Assembly (NCBI GenBank): GCA_903927615.1
Contig: CAIYNU010000034.1
Coordinates: 1 to 50,935, forward strand
Direction: 5' to 3'
Length of the DNA: 50,935 nt
Origin: an uncultured Rhodospirillales bacterium
GTDB taxonomy: Bacteria > Pseudomonadota > Alphaproteobacteria > Azospirillales > Azospirillaceae
The notes beneath the pieces are model-generated. The model did not search any database, had not been told where the DNA came from, and saw only the letters and a list, made by a program, of their open reading frames with translations. Position numbers and translations under genes: made by a program. Below are positions 26,290 through 34,513 of the stretch, in pieces. Position 1 is the stretch's first letter; the number at the start of each line of letters is the position of its first letter.

Positions 26290-28635
26290 ATGATAGCGAG
26301 CGGATCAATGAACGACTCTGCCATGGATGACAAGCTCGTCGGGCGCGATCTTGAGGTCAGAGTCGGCGATGCTGATGAAGCCGAGGAAGATTTCATCGTC
26401 ATCGGTGACGATGACGAACTGGAACCCGCCAGCGCCGACCAAATCAGGCGCTGGTCGCTGTTGATTGTCGACGATGACCACGAAGTGCATGCGACGACTC
26501 GTTTTGCTCTTGATGACTTCACTTTTGATGGCTGTGGACTGCGCTTCATCAGCGCCTACAGCGCGGCCGAGGCCCGGGACATTCTGGTCCGAACCCCGGA
26601 TATCGCCGTGGTTTTGCTTGATGTGGTGATGGAAACCGACCAGGCCGGGCTTGACCTGGCCCGCACCATTCGCCGCGAGCTGGCCAACCCGTTTATCCGC
26701 ATCATCTTGCGCACCGGTCAGCCGGGGCAGGCCCCGGAACGGGACGTTCTGGTTCATTTCGACATCAATGATTACAAGGATAAAAGCGAGCTGACGGCGC
26801 AGAAGCTGTTTTCCGCGGTGCTGGGTGCCGTGCGCGCCTATACCCAATTAACGGCCCTGGAGATGAACCGGCTGGGGCTGGAGAAAATCCTGACCGCATC
26901 GACGTCTTTGTTCGAGCGGCGCTCCATTACCGAATTCATGGACGGGGTGGTGCTGCAAATCCGCTCCTTGATCAGCGACGCCCAGGGGGCGCTGCTGTGC
27001 GCCGTCGGCGAGCGCCACTTTTCCGGCCGGATTGAGGATGTACGGATCGTCGCGGGCGACGCCCGTTTTCCCTTGGAACTGGGAGCGCCCATCAGCCGCG
27101 CCCTGCCGCCGGCGATTTGCGGAGAAATCGCCAAGGCGTTCGAAGAGGGCAAGAGTATCTATGGTGAAGACCGTTGCGTGATCTTCTTTAAGACGCGCGA
27201 TCATGTGGCCAGCGTCGCCTATCTGTGCGGCCACCATACCTTGACCGAACTTGACCGCCGATTGCTGGAGGTGTTCTGCTCCAAAATTGCCATCGGCTTC
27301 GACAATGTTCATCTGCTGGAACAGATTCGCCACGACGCCAGCCACGACCGGCTGACCGGTTTGCTGAACCGGGTGGCTTTCGTCGAACGACTGGATGCCG
27401 CGCTCGCGGTGCCCGAGGCTGATTTGGTGGTGGCGCTGATCAATCTCGACCGCTTTCGGGACGTGAATGATTACTTGGGTCATGAGGCGGGGGACGTCTT
27501 CCTTCAGGAAATCGGTCGGCGCCTGACCGCTTTGGCCCGACCCGAGGATGTGGTCGCGCGCTTTGGTGGTGACGAATTCGCCATCGCCCACCTCGGGGCC
27601 GGAACCCGGGGCGGGGCGGCGTCGTTCGCAGATCGGGTGATGGCGGCCGTGACAGAGTCTCTGGTGGTCGCCGGCCGGGAAATCGTCCCGACCCTGGCCA
27701 TCGGACTGGCGCCGAGCAGCGAGGGACCGCCGTCCCGGCGTGCCGAGGACCTGATCGCCAAGGCCGACCGGGCGTTGCGGGGGGCCAAGCGGCTGGGTGG
27801 CGGGCGTCATGAAATCTTTGTTGAAGGCGTGCGCGTCGATGGCGAGGCTCGCCTGCTTTTGATCACCCAACTGATCCATGCCATTCGGCGCGAGGAATTT
27901 GAACTCCATTACCAGCCGATCGTCCACAGTGTGGACGGCCGGCTTGCCGGATTCGAGGCGCTGATCCGGTGGCGGCACCCCGAACGCGGCTTGCTGGCCC
28001 CCGGCGCCTTCATCGCGGTGGTGGAAACCACCGGTCTGATCCTGCCCATCGGCACCTGGGTGCTGGAAGAGGCGGCGCGCCAGTCCGCCGCCTGGCGCCG
28101 GGATTATCCTGGGTCGTCGTGCCTGCATATGAGTGTCAATGTCTCTGCCCGCCAATTCTTTAACCACGACTTGTCGGGTCAGGTTGCCGGAATTATTGCG
28201 GCCCACGGGTTGGACCCGAAACGGCTGAAGCTGGAAATCACCGAAAGCCTGATCATGACCGAACCCGATCACGCGGCGGCGGAACTGGCCCGGCTCAAGA
28301 CTCTGGGCGTCTTGTTGTCCCTTGACGATTTCGGCACCGGCTATTCGTCCCTGAGCTATCTTGACCGCTTTCCCTTCGACACGCTGAAGATCGACCGCTC
28401 GTTCGTCAGCGCCATGTTGACGCGCCAGGACTCCATGGAAATCGTCCAGGTGATCTGTCAGTTGGCCCATCGCCTGGGACTCGATATCGTTGCCGAAGGT
28501 GTGGAAACCGCGGCCGAGGCGGTCGCGCTTCGGGACTTGGGGTGCCAGTGCTGCCAGGGCTATTATTTCAGCCGCCCCGTTCCCGCGGCCCAGGCCGAAC
28601 GCCTGATCGCCCAAGCGTTTCCCGGCTCCGAGTGA
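26290..28635 (+). CDS. REC-DUF3369-GGDEF-EAL response regulator (both c-di-GMP domains intact)
   Basis: A 781-residue paralog of the protein at 22440-24764 with the same order: an acidic N-terminal extension, receiver domain (D111 in LLDVVMETDQ), DUF3369 region, GGDEF and EAL. Here the cyclase signature is intact (RFGGDEFAI), with the DRLTGLLNR start of the domain. The EAL domain also has all signature residues (FEALIRWR, KLEITES, LDDFGTGYSSL, KIDRSF, EGVET), so it may make and break c-di-GMP depending on phosphorylation. Start at ATG 26290, or more likely ATG 26308, which has GAGCGGA upstream. It converges with a histidine kinase gene. Confidence 0.95.
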   Translation: MIASGSMNDSAMDDKLVGRDLEVRVGDADEAEEDFIVIGDDDELEPASADQIRRWSLLIVDDDHEVHATTRFALDDFTFDGCGLRFISAYSAAEARDILVRTPDIAVVLLDVVMETDQAGLDLARTIRRELANPFIRIILRTGQPGQAPERDVLVHFDINDYKDKSELTAQKLFSAVLGAVRAYTQLTALEMNRLGLEKILTASTSLFERRSITEFMDGVVLQIRSLISDAQGALLCAVGERHFSGRIEDVRIVAGDARFPLELGAPISRALPPAICGEIAKAFEEGKSIYGEDRCVIFFKTRDHVASVAYLCGHHTLTELDRRLLEVFCSKIAIGFDNVHLLEQIRHDASHDRLTGLLNRVAFVERLDAALAVPEADLVVALINLDRFRDVNDYLGHEAGDVFLQEIGRRLTALARPEDVVARFGGDEFAIAHLGAGTRGGAASFADRVMAAVTESLVVAGREIVPTLAIGLAPSSEGPPSRRAEDLIAKADRALRGAKRLGGGRHEIFVEGVRVDGEARLLLITQLIHAIRREEFELHYQPIVHSVDGRLAGFEALIRWRHPERGLLAPGAFIAVVETTGLILPIGTWVLEEAARQSAAWRRDYPGSSCLHMSVNVSARQFFNHDLSGQVAGIIAAHGLDPKRLKLEITESLIMTEPDHAAAELARLKTLGVLLSLDDFGTGYSSLSYLDRFPFDTLKIDRSFVSAMLTRQDSMEIVQVICQLAHRLGLDIVAEGVETAAEAVALRDLGCQCCQGYYFSRPVPAAQAERLIAQAFPGSE

Positions 28636-28639
28636 GATC

Positions 28640-28668
28640 AGGTTTGGGCGGGATTAGGTTTGGGCGGG
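28640..28668. repeat. 13-bp tandem direct repeat between convergent genes
   Basis: AGGTTTGGGCGGG occurs at 28640-28652 and 28656-28668, spanning the junction of the two convergent stops. The second copy lies within the last codons of the leftward kinase, so one copy may be a small slippage duplication of the gene end. Confidence 0.5.
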
Positions 28669-29889
28669 GTCGGGGGCCTTGCGCGGCAGGCTCAGATGGA
28701 AGGCGGCCCCGGCCCCGGGGTTGCCGTCAACGGTGATCGTCCCACCCAGCCGGTAGGTCACAAGGTTGTAGACGATGTTGAGCCCGAGCCCGGTGCCGCC
28801 GCCGCCCCGTCGGGTCGTGAAAAACGGATCGAAAATACGCGGCAGAATTTCCGGGGAGATTCCCTTGCCATCATCGCGCACGATGATCGTCACCGAATCG
28901 ACGGCAGGGTTGGCCGTCAGGGTGATGGTTCCGGCCGCTTGGCCGTCCAGGCCGTGTTGCAGGGCATTCATCACCAGATTGGTAATGATTTGGACGAGGG
29001 CGCCCGGATAGCTGTCCAGGTCCACCGTGGCCGGGCAGGACAGGGGGGCGATGACGCCGGCCCGGCGCAGCCGGGGATGCAGGCTGGTCAGGGTGTCGTC
29101 CAGGCACTGGCGCAGGTTGAAGGTTCGGCGGACGTCGGAGGTCTGATCGACGGCGACTTGTTTGAAGCTGGTGATCAGTTCCCGGGCCCGCCCGATATTG
29201 ACTGAAATGTGATCACCGGCTTGAATCGCGGCCGCGACGAAACGTTCCAGGTCCGAGCGACGCATCAGGGCCCCGGCCGCCAAGCGGGAAAATATCTGGA
29301 CTTTTTCGCAAAAGGCGGTGGCCGCGGTCAGGGCCGAGCCGATGGGTGTATTGATTTCGTGGGCGATGCCGGCGACCAGTCCCCCCAACGCCGCCATTTT
29401 TTCCGCCTGAACCAAGGTCGCCTGGGCGTTGCGCAGGGACTCGTTGATGCCTGTGACATGCTCTAGCATGGCATGCAGCAGATCAATGCCCGCCGCGACA
29501 CCGGCATAGCGCCCGTTTCGGACCACGATGAACCCGGTCTGGAGGGCCTGGGGCTTGACCGCGTGAAGTTGCCGGCAAACGGCTTCCACCGTCATGTCAC
29601 AGTCAACCACCAGGGGGGCGGGATCCATGATCGCGCACACCGGCCTGTTCCCATAGAGGTCGCGTCCGTAAAGGGTGGCGAAGCGCGCCAGAAACCCCAT
29701 ACGGTCCACCAGTCCCACCGGTTGATCGCCGTCAACCACGGCGAAGGCCGGGGCCGTTGGCTGGTCTCGGAACAACTGAGCCAATTCCGATCCGGTGGTG
29801 GTTGGCGGAACACACAGTGCATGACGTTGCAGGCTGGAGGCGGTCGGTGACGCCTCGCCACCTGCCGTCGCCATGTCCACGGGCCTCAT
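28654..29889 (-). CDS. Cytoplasmic histidine kinase with CBS-like sensory region
   Basis: About 411 residues. The N-terminal ~140 residues resemble a CBS-pair-like module (AFAVVDGDQPVGLVDR and GFIVVRNGRYAGVAAGIDLL are the typical half-sites). Then come a helix and a kinase core: H-box IAHEINTPIG, N-box NLVMNALQHG, DDGKGISPEI, DPFFTTRRGGGGTGLGLNI. No membrane segment. The core is the same subtype as the kinase at 20835. ATG 29889 is one choice; GTG 29901 and ATG 29874 are alternatives, with no decisive ribosome-binding site. It converges with the REC-DUF3369-GGDEF-EAL gene, a plausible partner by position. Confidence 0.88.
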   Translation of the reverse strand: MRPVDMATAGGEASPTASSLQRHALCVPPTTTGSELAQLFRDQPTAPAFAVVDGDQPVGLVDRMGFLARFATLYGRDLYGNRPVCAIMDPAPLVVDCDMTVEAVCRQLHAVKPQALQTGFIVVRNGRYAGVAAGIDLLHAMLEHVTGINESLRNAQATLVQAEKMAALGGLVAGIAHEINTPIGSALTAATAFCEKVQIFSRLAAGALMRRSDLERFVAAAIQAGDHISVNIGRARELITSFKQVAVDQTSDVRRTFNLRQCLDDTLTSLHPRLRRAGVIAPLSCPATVDLDSYPGALVQIITNLVMNALQHGLDGQAAGTITLTANPAVDSVTIIVRDDGKGISPEILPRIFDPFFTTRRGGGGTGLGLNIVYNLVTYRLGGTITVDGNPGAGAAFHLSLPRKAPDPAQT

Positions 29890-30073
29890 GTTTTCGTCCA
29901 CGCCGTCCGACCCGATCAGCGGTTGCGTCTGACCTGTTACCCTGTTCCGACCGGCGGAGTTTATGGGGACCTGGACTGTTAACCGATGACGGAATCATGA
30001 AGTTTTGGCGACGGCCCCCAAGCCGAAGCGGTGCGGTGGCGGAAGGAGGCCTTGGCGCGCCTCGGGCGGGCGG

Positions 30074-30847
30074 TCAGGCGAGGATGTGATAGCCGCCGTC
30101 GATGAAGGCGATGGAGCCGTTCAGGGCCTTGGCGGCATCGGATGCGAGGAAGGCGGAGCAGGCGCCCACGTCCTCGATCGTCACCAGCTTGTCCGACGGC
30201 GCCCGGTCCGCGGCCCGTTGCAGCAATTCGTCGAAACGGTCGATGCCGGAACCCGCGCGGGTCTTCAGGGGGCCGGGCGATAGGGCGTGAACGCGAATGC
30301 CCTTGGGGCCCAATTCGGCGGCCAGATAACGGGTCGCGCTTTCCAGAGCGGCCTTGACCGGTCCCATCAGGTTGTAATGTTCGACCACCTTATCCGAGCC
30401 GTAGAAGGACACGGTTTGCAGGCAGCCGCCGTGGGTCATCAAGGGTTCGGCAAGGCGGGCCATGCGGATGAAGGAGTGACAGGACACGTCCATGGCCAGC
30501 ATAAAGCCATCCCGGGAACAATCGACGACTCGGGCGTGCAAGTCTTCTTTCGGTGCGAAGGCGATGGAATGAAGCAGGAAGTCGAGTCTGCCCCAACTGG
30601 TTTTGATGGCGTCGAACACGGCTTCCAATTGACCGGGCTCGCGCACGTCGCACGGCAGGACGATGGAGGCTCCCAGCGCGTCAGCCAGCGGCAGGACGTG
30701 GGATTCGGCCTTGGCGTTGAGGTAGGTGATGGCCAGTTCCGCCCCCAAGGCCTTGAAAGCGGCGGCGCAGCCGTAGGCGATGCTTTGGCGGTTGGCGATG
30801 CCCACCACCAGCCCCCTTTTGCCCTCGAGCGTGATCAAAGACGACAT
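30074..30847 (-). CDS. fabI: Enoyl-[acyl-carrier-protein] reductase (NADH), FabI type
   Basis: A 257-residue short-chain dehydrogenase-type enzyme that performs the final reduction of the fatty-acid elongation cycle. FabI features: the cofactor motif GIANRQSIAYG, CDVREPGQL, HSIAFAPKEDL, and the catalytic Tyr-X6-Lys in YNLMGPVKAALES, followed by PGPLKTRAGSGI. The C-terminus GGYHILA is normal. The frame extends to 30985, but ATG 30847 has GGAG nine bases upstream and matches the usual FabI N-terminus. It may be one of more than one FabI-like enzyme in the genome. Confidence 0.94.
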   Translation of the reverse strand: MSSLITLEGKRGLVVGIANRQSIAYGCAAAFKALGAELAITYLNAKAESHVLPLADALGASIVLPCDVREPGQLEAVFDAIKTSWGRLDFLLHSIAFAPKEDLHARVVDCSRDGFMLAMDVSCHSFIRMARLAEPLMTHGGCLQTVSFYGSDKVVEHYNLMGPVKAALESATRYLAAELGPKGIRVHALSPGPLKTRAGSGIDRFDELLQRAADRAPSDKLVTIEDVGACSAFLASDAAKALNGSIAFIDGGYHILA

Positions 30848-31014
30848 GACGGTTTCTCCATGGGGAGTCGATATTGCAGTGCAGCATATACCGCACCGGG
30901 AACGTGAACGGCTCATGCCGAATAAGCGGAACCGGTTCCCGTCTGCCGCGGCAGAAGGTCGGCGACTGGTGCGCTGGCGATACACATGCTACGGTGGACT
31001 GGGAATCACCGGAG

Positions 31015-31164
31015 GTGCGGGAGCGCGTTAGGTCCGACAGTCTAACGACGGCCTTGATCGGATTGGGCTGCGTTTTTGGCGGTGCCATGGTCGGCATGGC
31101 GATTAATGCCAGCTCTCCGGAGCCCCTGTTTCGCGCCCTGGCGCTGACCGCCACGGTGCCGTAA
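31015..31164 (+). CDS. Possible small single-helix membrane protein
   Basis: A 49-residue frame starting at GTG 31015 (or GTG 30994) with one convincing membrane helix (TTALIGLGCVFGGAMVGMAI) and a short polar end. It lies in the 376-base gap between fabI and the next leftward gene and points the other way. The ribosome-binding site is poorly placed. This could be real or a chance frame. The rest of the gap shows nothing recognisable. Confidence 0.3.
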   Translation: MRERVRSDSLTTALIGLGCVFGGAMVGMAINASSPEPLFRALALTATVP

Positions 31165-31223
31165 CCAAGCCGGCCTGGGGCCTTGAAGTCCTGAGGCGCC
31201 CGGATGACGGCTTGCGTTGACGA

Positions 31224-31766
31224 TCAGACCGTCATGCTGACCAGGCTGCTTGACCAAGCGGACGTGGGCAGAGCGGCTGCGCTTAAATAGGAACTGATGG
31301 CCGCCCGCCAAGGCTCGATGTGCAGGCCGGCGCCGATGGTCTCCTGGGACAGGCTTTGGGTGATGAAGCCGGTGTTGGCTTGGCCGGTGGCGCTGCCGAC
31401 GGTGACCCGGGGCTGGTTCGATGGCCCCTGACCGGTGCCGGTGGTCGACGCAAAGGCTGCGGTACGCTGGCCGACCGGGGTCGTTCCGGCGTCGGTACGG
31501 GTGGAGCCGCTACCGGTTCCGCCCTTATTGGCTTGGTCGCTTTCGGCTTCGGGCTGTTGGGGTTGCCGTGTGACCGGCGAAACCGGAGCCACCGGCGCCA
31601 ATTCGACATAGTCTTCGCTGTTGGTCTCCAGGGCTGAACCTGAAGCGGAAGCCGAACTGGAGGACGGTTTGCCCGCTGTCGGCCGGGCACCGCCCGGGCG
31701 AAAACTCGCGGGCGAGGGAAGCGCCAGATAGGGCTGGGCTGGCAGGGACGAGGATACGGTCGACAC
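31224..31766 (-). CDS. Ser/Thr/Gln-rich protein with a conserved C-terminal segment
   Basis: About 180 residues; the first ~140 are low-complexity (Ser, Thr, Pro, Gln, Gly) and probably disordered. The C-terminal stretch FITQSLSQETIGAGLHIEPW followed by RAAISSYLSAA resembles a short motif seen in uncharacterised alphaproteobacterial proteins near flagellar genes. That link comes from memory of the family pattern and was not checked. Start GTG 31766 was preferred to ATG-like starts further upstream because the upstream residues are Arg/Pro-rich; AAGG lies nine bases before it. No signal peptide or membrane helix. Confidence 0.6.
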   Translation of the reverse strand: MSTVSSSLPAQPYLALPSPASFRPGGARPTAGKPSSSSASASGSALETNSEDYVELAPVAPVSPVTRQPQQPEAESDQANKGGTGSGSTRTDAGTTPVGQRTAAFASTTGTGQGPSNQPRVTVGSATGQANTGFITQSLSQETIGAGLHIEPWRAAISSYLSAAALPTSAWSSSLVSMTV

Positions 31767-32005
31767 GGCGCGGCGCCTTCCCACCGGGGTTTGTGGGGGG
31801 CGCCCAACCCTTCGGACAATCCACCCAATGATCAATGATATTATCGCAAAACTTACGGGAGGTTAACAGCAAACTGGGGTTCCGCTCCCCTGTTAACGGT
31901 GTGACGGCCCTTGCCGTAGAATGTCCTGTGGCATAAGGTCTCAGGCCATAGGGTTGCGGGTAACGTCCGCAATACCAACCTCATGACGGATTCAGGAGAT
32001 CGATA

Positions 32006-32179
32006 ATGGCTGAAAATGGCTGCCCATGCAAAGGGCTGAAGAACGGGGTGATCCATCTGGCAGCCCTGTTTCTGGTGGTTTTTCTGGCAGTGACTGCGGC
32101 GATCTGCGCGGCCAATCAGTGCCCGTGGTGCCAGGGCAAGGTGATGGTGCCTGCGGCACCGGCCAGTGTGACCAAATAA
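32006..32179 (+). CDS. Small Cys-rich single-pass membrane protein
   Basis: A 57-residue protein with one membrane helix (about residues 15-34) flanked by two cysteine pairs: CPC before it and CPWC after it, plus one Cys in the helix end. ATG 32006 follows AGGAG at seven bases. CPWC has the thioredoxin-like CXXC spacing but no thioredoxin fold is possible at this size, and it is not a heme CXXCH site. The pairs could bind metal or handle thiol redox. A terminator follows 27 bases after the stop, so it is a stand-alone transcript. No family recognised. Confidence 0.7.
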   Translation: MAENGCPCKGLKNGVIHLAALFLVVFLAVTAAICAANQCPWCQGKVMVPAAPASVTK

Positions 32180-32206
32180 CGCCGGATTCGGTGTTGTGAT
32201 GATGCC

Positions 32207-32244
32207 GGGATCGGGGGGGCTCCCCGATCCCTTTCTGTTTTATT
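32207..32244 (+). terminator. Rho-independent terminator
   Basis: GGGATCGGGG and CCCCGATCCC pair perfectly around a five-base loop, followed by TTTCTGTTTTATT. It ends the Cys-rich small-protein transcript. It also argues that the exporter gene starts after it (ATG 32268). Confidence 0.75.
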
Positions 32245-32267
32245 GCTGGTTTGAGAGCCTGCCCGCC

Positions 32268-33089
32268 ATGCCGGATATGACTTTTTTATTCGTCCTCGCG
32301 CTGGCCCTATTGGGTGCCGGCCTCACGGCCGGCCTGATTGCCGGATTGTTGGGGGTGGGCGGCGGCATTGTTATTGTGCCGGTGCTGTTTCATTTATTTA
32401 CCCTGTTGGGCTTTGATCCCGCCATAACCATGCATCTGGCGGTTGGCACCTCGCTTGCATCCATTGTGCCGACCTCGATTTCAGCGGTTCGCTCCCATTT
32501 GCTCCGCGATGCCGTGGACGTGGTGCTGCTGCGCCGCTGGGCGCCGGCGGTGGTGGTGGGGGTGGTCTGCGGTGCGGCGGTGGCAAGTGCGGTGCAGGGC
32601 GCGGTGCTGACCGCGCTTTTTGGCACCGTCGCGCTAATGGTGGCGCTTTACATGACCTTCGTCCCCGACCGGGTGCGATTGCGCGACTCGTTGCCGGGGC
32701 CCGCGGTGCAGTCGGTGATGGCGGCGGTGATCGGTGCTTTTTCTGCGATGATGGGGATCGGTGGCGGCACCCTGACCGTGCCGTCCCTGGTGTTATGCGA
32801 CTACCCGATTCGGCGCGCGGTCGCCACCTCCTCGGCGGTCGGCATGATCATCGCGGTGCCCGGCGCCATCGGCTTCATGGTCGCGGGCGCCGGCATGCCC
32901 GGGCTGCCGCCATTCTCGCTCGGCTATGTCAGCCTGCTCGGCCTGGTCTTGATTGTACCGACCGCCATGATCACGGCCCCGATCGGCGCCCGTCTGGCCC
33001 ATTCCGTCAATCCCAGAGTGCTGAAGCGGGCCTTTGCCGTCTTTCTGGTCCTGACCTCCGCCCATATGTTTTATAGCCTGATGGGCTGA
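32268..33089 (+). CDS. TauE/SafE family membrane transporter
   Basis: A 273-residue inner-membrane protein with about eight helices in two repeats. Each repeat begins with a glycine-rich motif of the family (GLLGVGGGIVIVPVL near residue 24 and MMGIGGGTLTVPSLVL near residue 161). The family exports or imports sulfite, sulfoacetate or other organosulfonates; the substrate here is unknown. The frame is open from GTG 32196, but those codons overlap a terminator hairpin, so ATG 32268 is preferred. It converges with the leftward ParA-type operon. Confidence 0.9.
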   Translation: MPDMTFLFVLALALLGAGLTAGLIAGLLGVGGGIVIVPVLFHLFTLLGFDPAITMHLAVGTSLASIVPTSISAVRSHLLRDAVDVVLLRRWAPAVVVGVVCGAAVASAVQGAVLTALFGTVALMVALYMTFVPDRVRLRDSLPGPAVQSVMAAVIGAFSAMMGIGGGTLTVPSLVLCDYPIRRAVATSSAVGMIIAVPGAIGFMVAGAGMPGLPPFSLGYVSLLGLVLIVPTAMITAPIGARLAHSVNPRVLKRAFAVFLVLTSAHMFYSLMG

Positions 33090-33128
33090 CGGTGGGGGCG
33101 GTCCGCCGGTTACCACGGCTTACACGGC

Positions 33129-34481
33129 TCACTTCCCCGGCGATAACCCCGGGGTGACGGTCAGTCCGATCAGGCACGGCATTTGCCGGGGCAGGACCGG
33201 GCCATGGGTGAAGTCGGTGTGATCCAGGCAATCGGTCAGTTCGGGACTGGGATTGGCCAGCAGGGTGGCGGCCAGCAGCAGCAGCTTTTGTGCCCGCGGG
33301 TCGGCCTGGCCCAGGATGATGGTGCCGGCATCCCACGGAGAGCGGGTGCCGATGATGCTGGTCACCGCCTTTAGCCGCCAGTCCATGGGGGCCAGGCGGG
33401 CCAGGGTAAAGAACAGGATCGGCCCCAGCATCAGCGACGCCAGTACCAACGCGATGCCGATCCAGACCGGACGGCGCAGGCCGAAGGAGCGTTCGGCGGC
33501 TTCGGCCAGGGTGCTGGCGCGGAGTGCCGCCTGGTGCTCGGTGGTTGCCTCGGCATCGTAAAAGGGCGAGGTCGGATCGGTGACCCAACCCAGCAGTCGG
33601 GCAGCGATGGCCGCCTGCGACGCCACCGGGTCCCAGCCGTCGCCGATCGCCGCGCCAAGCGAACGGCCTTTGACTCGCCCGGCGGCTCGGGACTCCTGAT
33701 CCTGAAACCGTTGGACCAACTCGACGGTCAGGGCAATGAGGCCGCTGGCGGCCTCGGAGCGCGGCCGGTGCAGCAGCACCGGCTTGCCGAGCGCCGCGGC
33801 CGCGGCCAGGTCATGGCTCAAGGGGATCTCGGTGGTGAAAACCTGATCACCGAAACTGCGCCGCACCGTCGCCGCCAGGGTCTGGCTGCCGTGGGTGTCG
33901 CCCTCTCGGCGCTGCCGGGTCAGCAAAATGTCGATGGGCGGCTTGGTGCGGCGGGCACCCGCCGCCAGGGTGGTCAGGCTGTGATCCAACTGGTGCAGGC
34001 TCTGGACGGCATGAAGATCGTAGGGGAGCGGCACCAGTACCCGGTCCGCCGCCATCAGGGCGTTGATGGTGAGCAGATTGAGGGAAGACGGGCAGTCGAC
34101 GACCACATAATCGACCGGAGCCGGCAGGGTCTGGAGCGCGTCGGATAACAGCGTATGGCTGCTGGGGTGGGTGGCAAGTTCGGCTTCCAGCCTGATCAGA
34201 CTCATGCTGGCCGGCGCGAGGACCAGATCGGGAATGCGGGTCTGCCACAAGGCGCCTTCGCTGACCGCACCGTTCAGCAAGAGCTGGTATGCGCCGCGTT
34301 CGCTGAAGTCGGCGGTTCCGAAGCCGACGGTGGCGCTCGCCGTGCCCAGGGGGTCGCAGTCGATCAGCAACACCGCCCGTCCGGCCGCGGCCAGGGCCGT
34401 CGCCAGATTGACGGCGGTCGTGGTCTTGCCGACACCGCCTTTTTGGCTGGCGACGGTGATGATACGGGGCCGGTGGGCCAT
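33129..34481 (-). CDS. ParA/MinD-type ATPase fused to a C-terminal membrane segment
   Basis: A 450-residue protein. Residues 1-260 form a full ParA domain with deviant Walker A KGGVGKTT (14-21), the LLIDCDPLGTAS A' motif (38-49) and VVVDCPSSLN Walker B (127-136). Residues 261-335 are a linker, and a single membrane helix follows (about 339-361, WIGIALVLASLMLGPILFF) with a 90-residue tail. ParA proteins normally bind DNA or membrane reversibly as free dimers, so permanent anchoring is unusual. It is the last gene of a four-gene operon, 32 bases after the four-helix protein. ATG 34481 was chosen; SD GGA is weak. Confidence 0.88.
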   Translation of the reverse strand: MAHRPRIITVASQKGGVGKTTTAVNLATALAAAGRAVLLIDCDPLGTASATVGFGTADFSERGAYQLLLNGAVSEGALWQTRIPDLVLAPASMSLIRLEAELATHPSSHTLLSDALQTLPAPVDYVVVDCPSSLNLLTINALMAADRVLVPLPYDLHAVQSLHQLDHSLTTLAAGARRTKPPIDILLTRQRREGDTHGSQTLAATVRRSFGDQVFTTEIPLSHDLAAAAALGKPVLLHRPRSEAASGLIALTVELVQRFQDQESRAAGRVKGRSLGAAIGDGWDPVASQAAIAARLLGWVTDPTSPFYDAEATTEHQAALRASTLAEAAERSFGLRRPVWIGIALVLASLMLGPILFFTLARLAPMDWRLKAVTSIIGTRSPWDAGTIILGQADPRAQKLLLLAATLLANPSPELTDCLDHTDFTHGPVLPRQMPCLIGLTVTPGLSPGK

Positions 34482-34513
34482 GATGTTGGTCCGTTGCTGA
34501 CCGCTCCGCCGGG

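Noticed and set aside
32006-32179. CPWC in the small membrane protein as a c-type heme site
   Set aside because: The residue after the second Cys is Gln, not His, so it is not a CXXCH motif.
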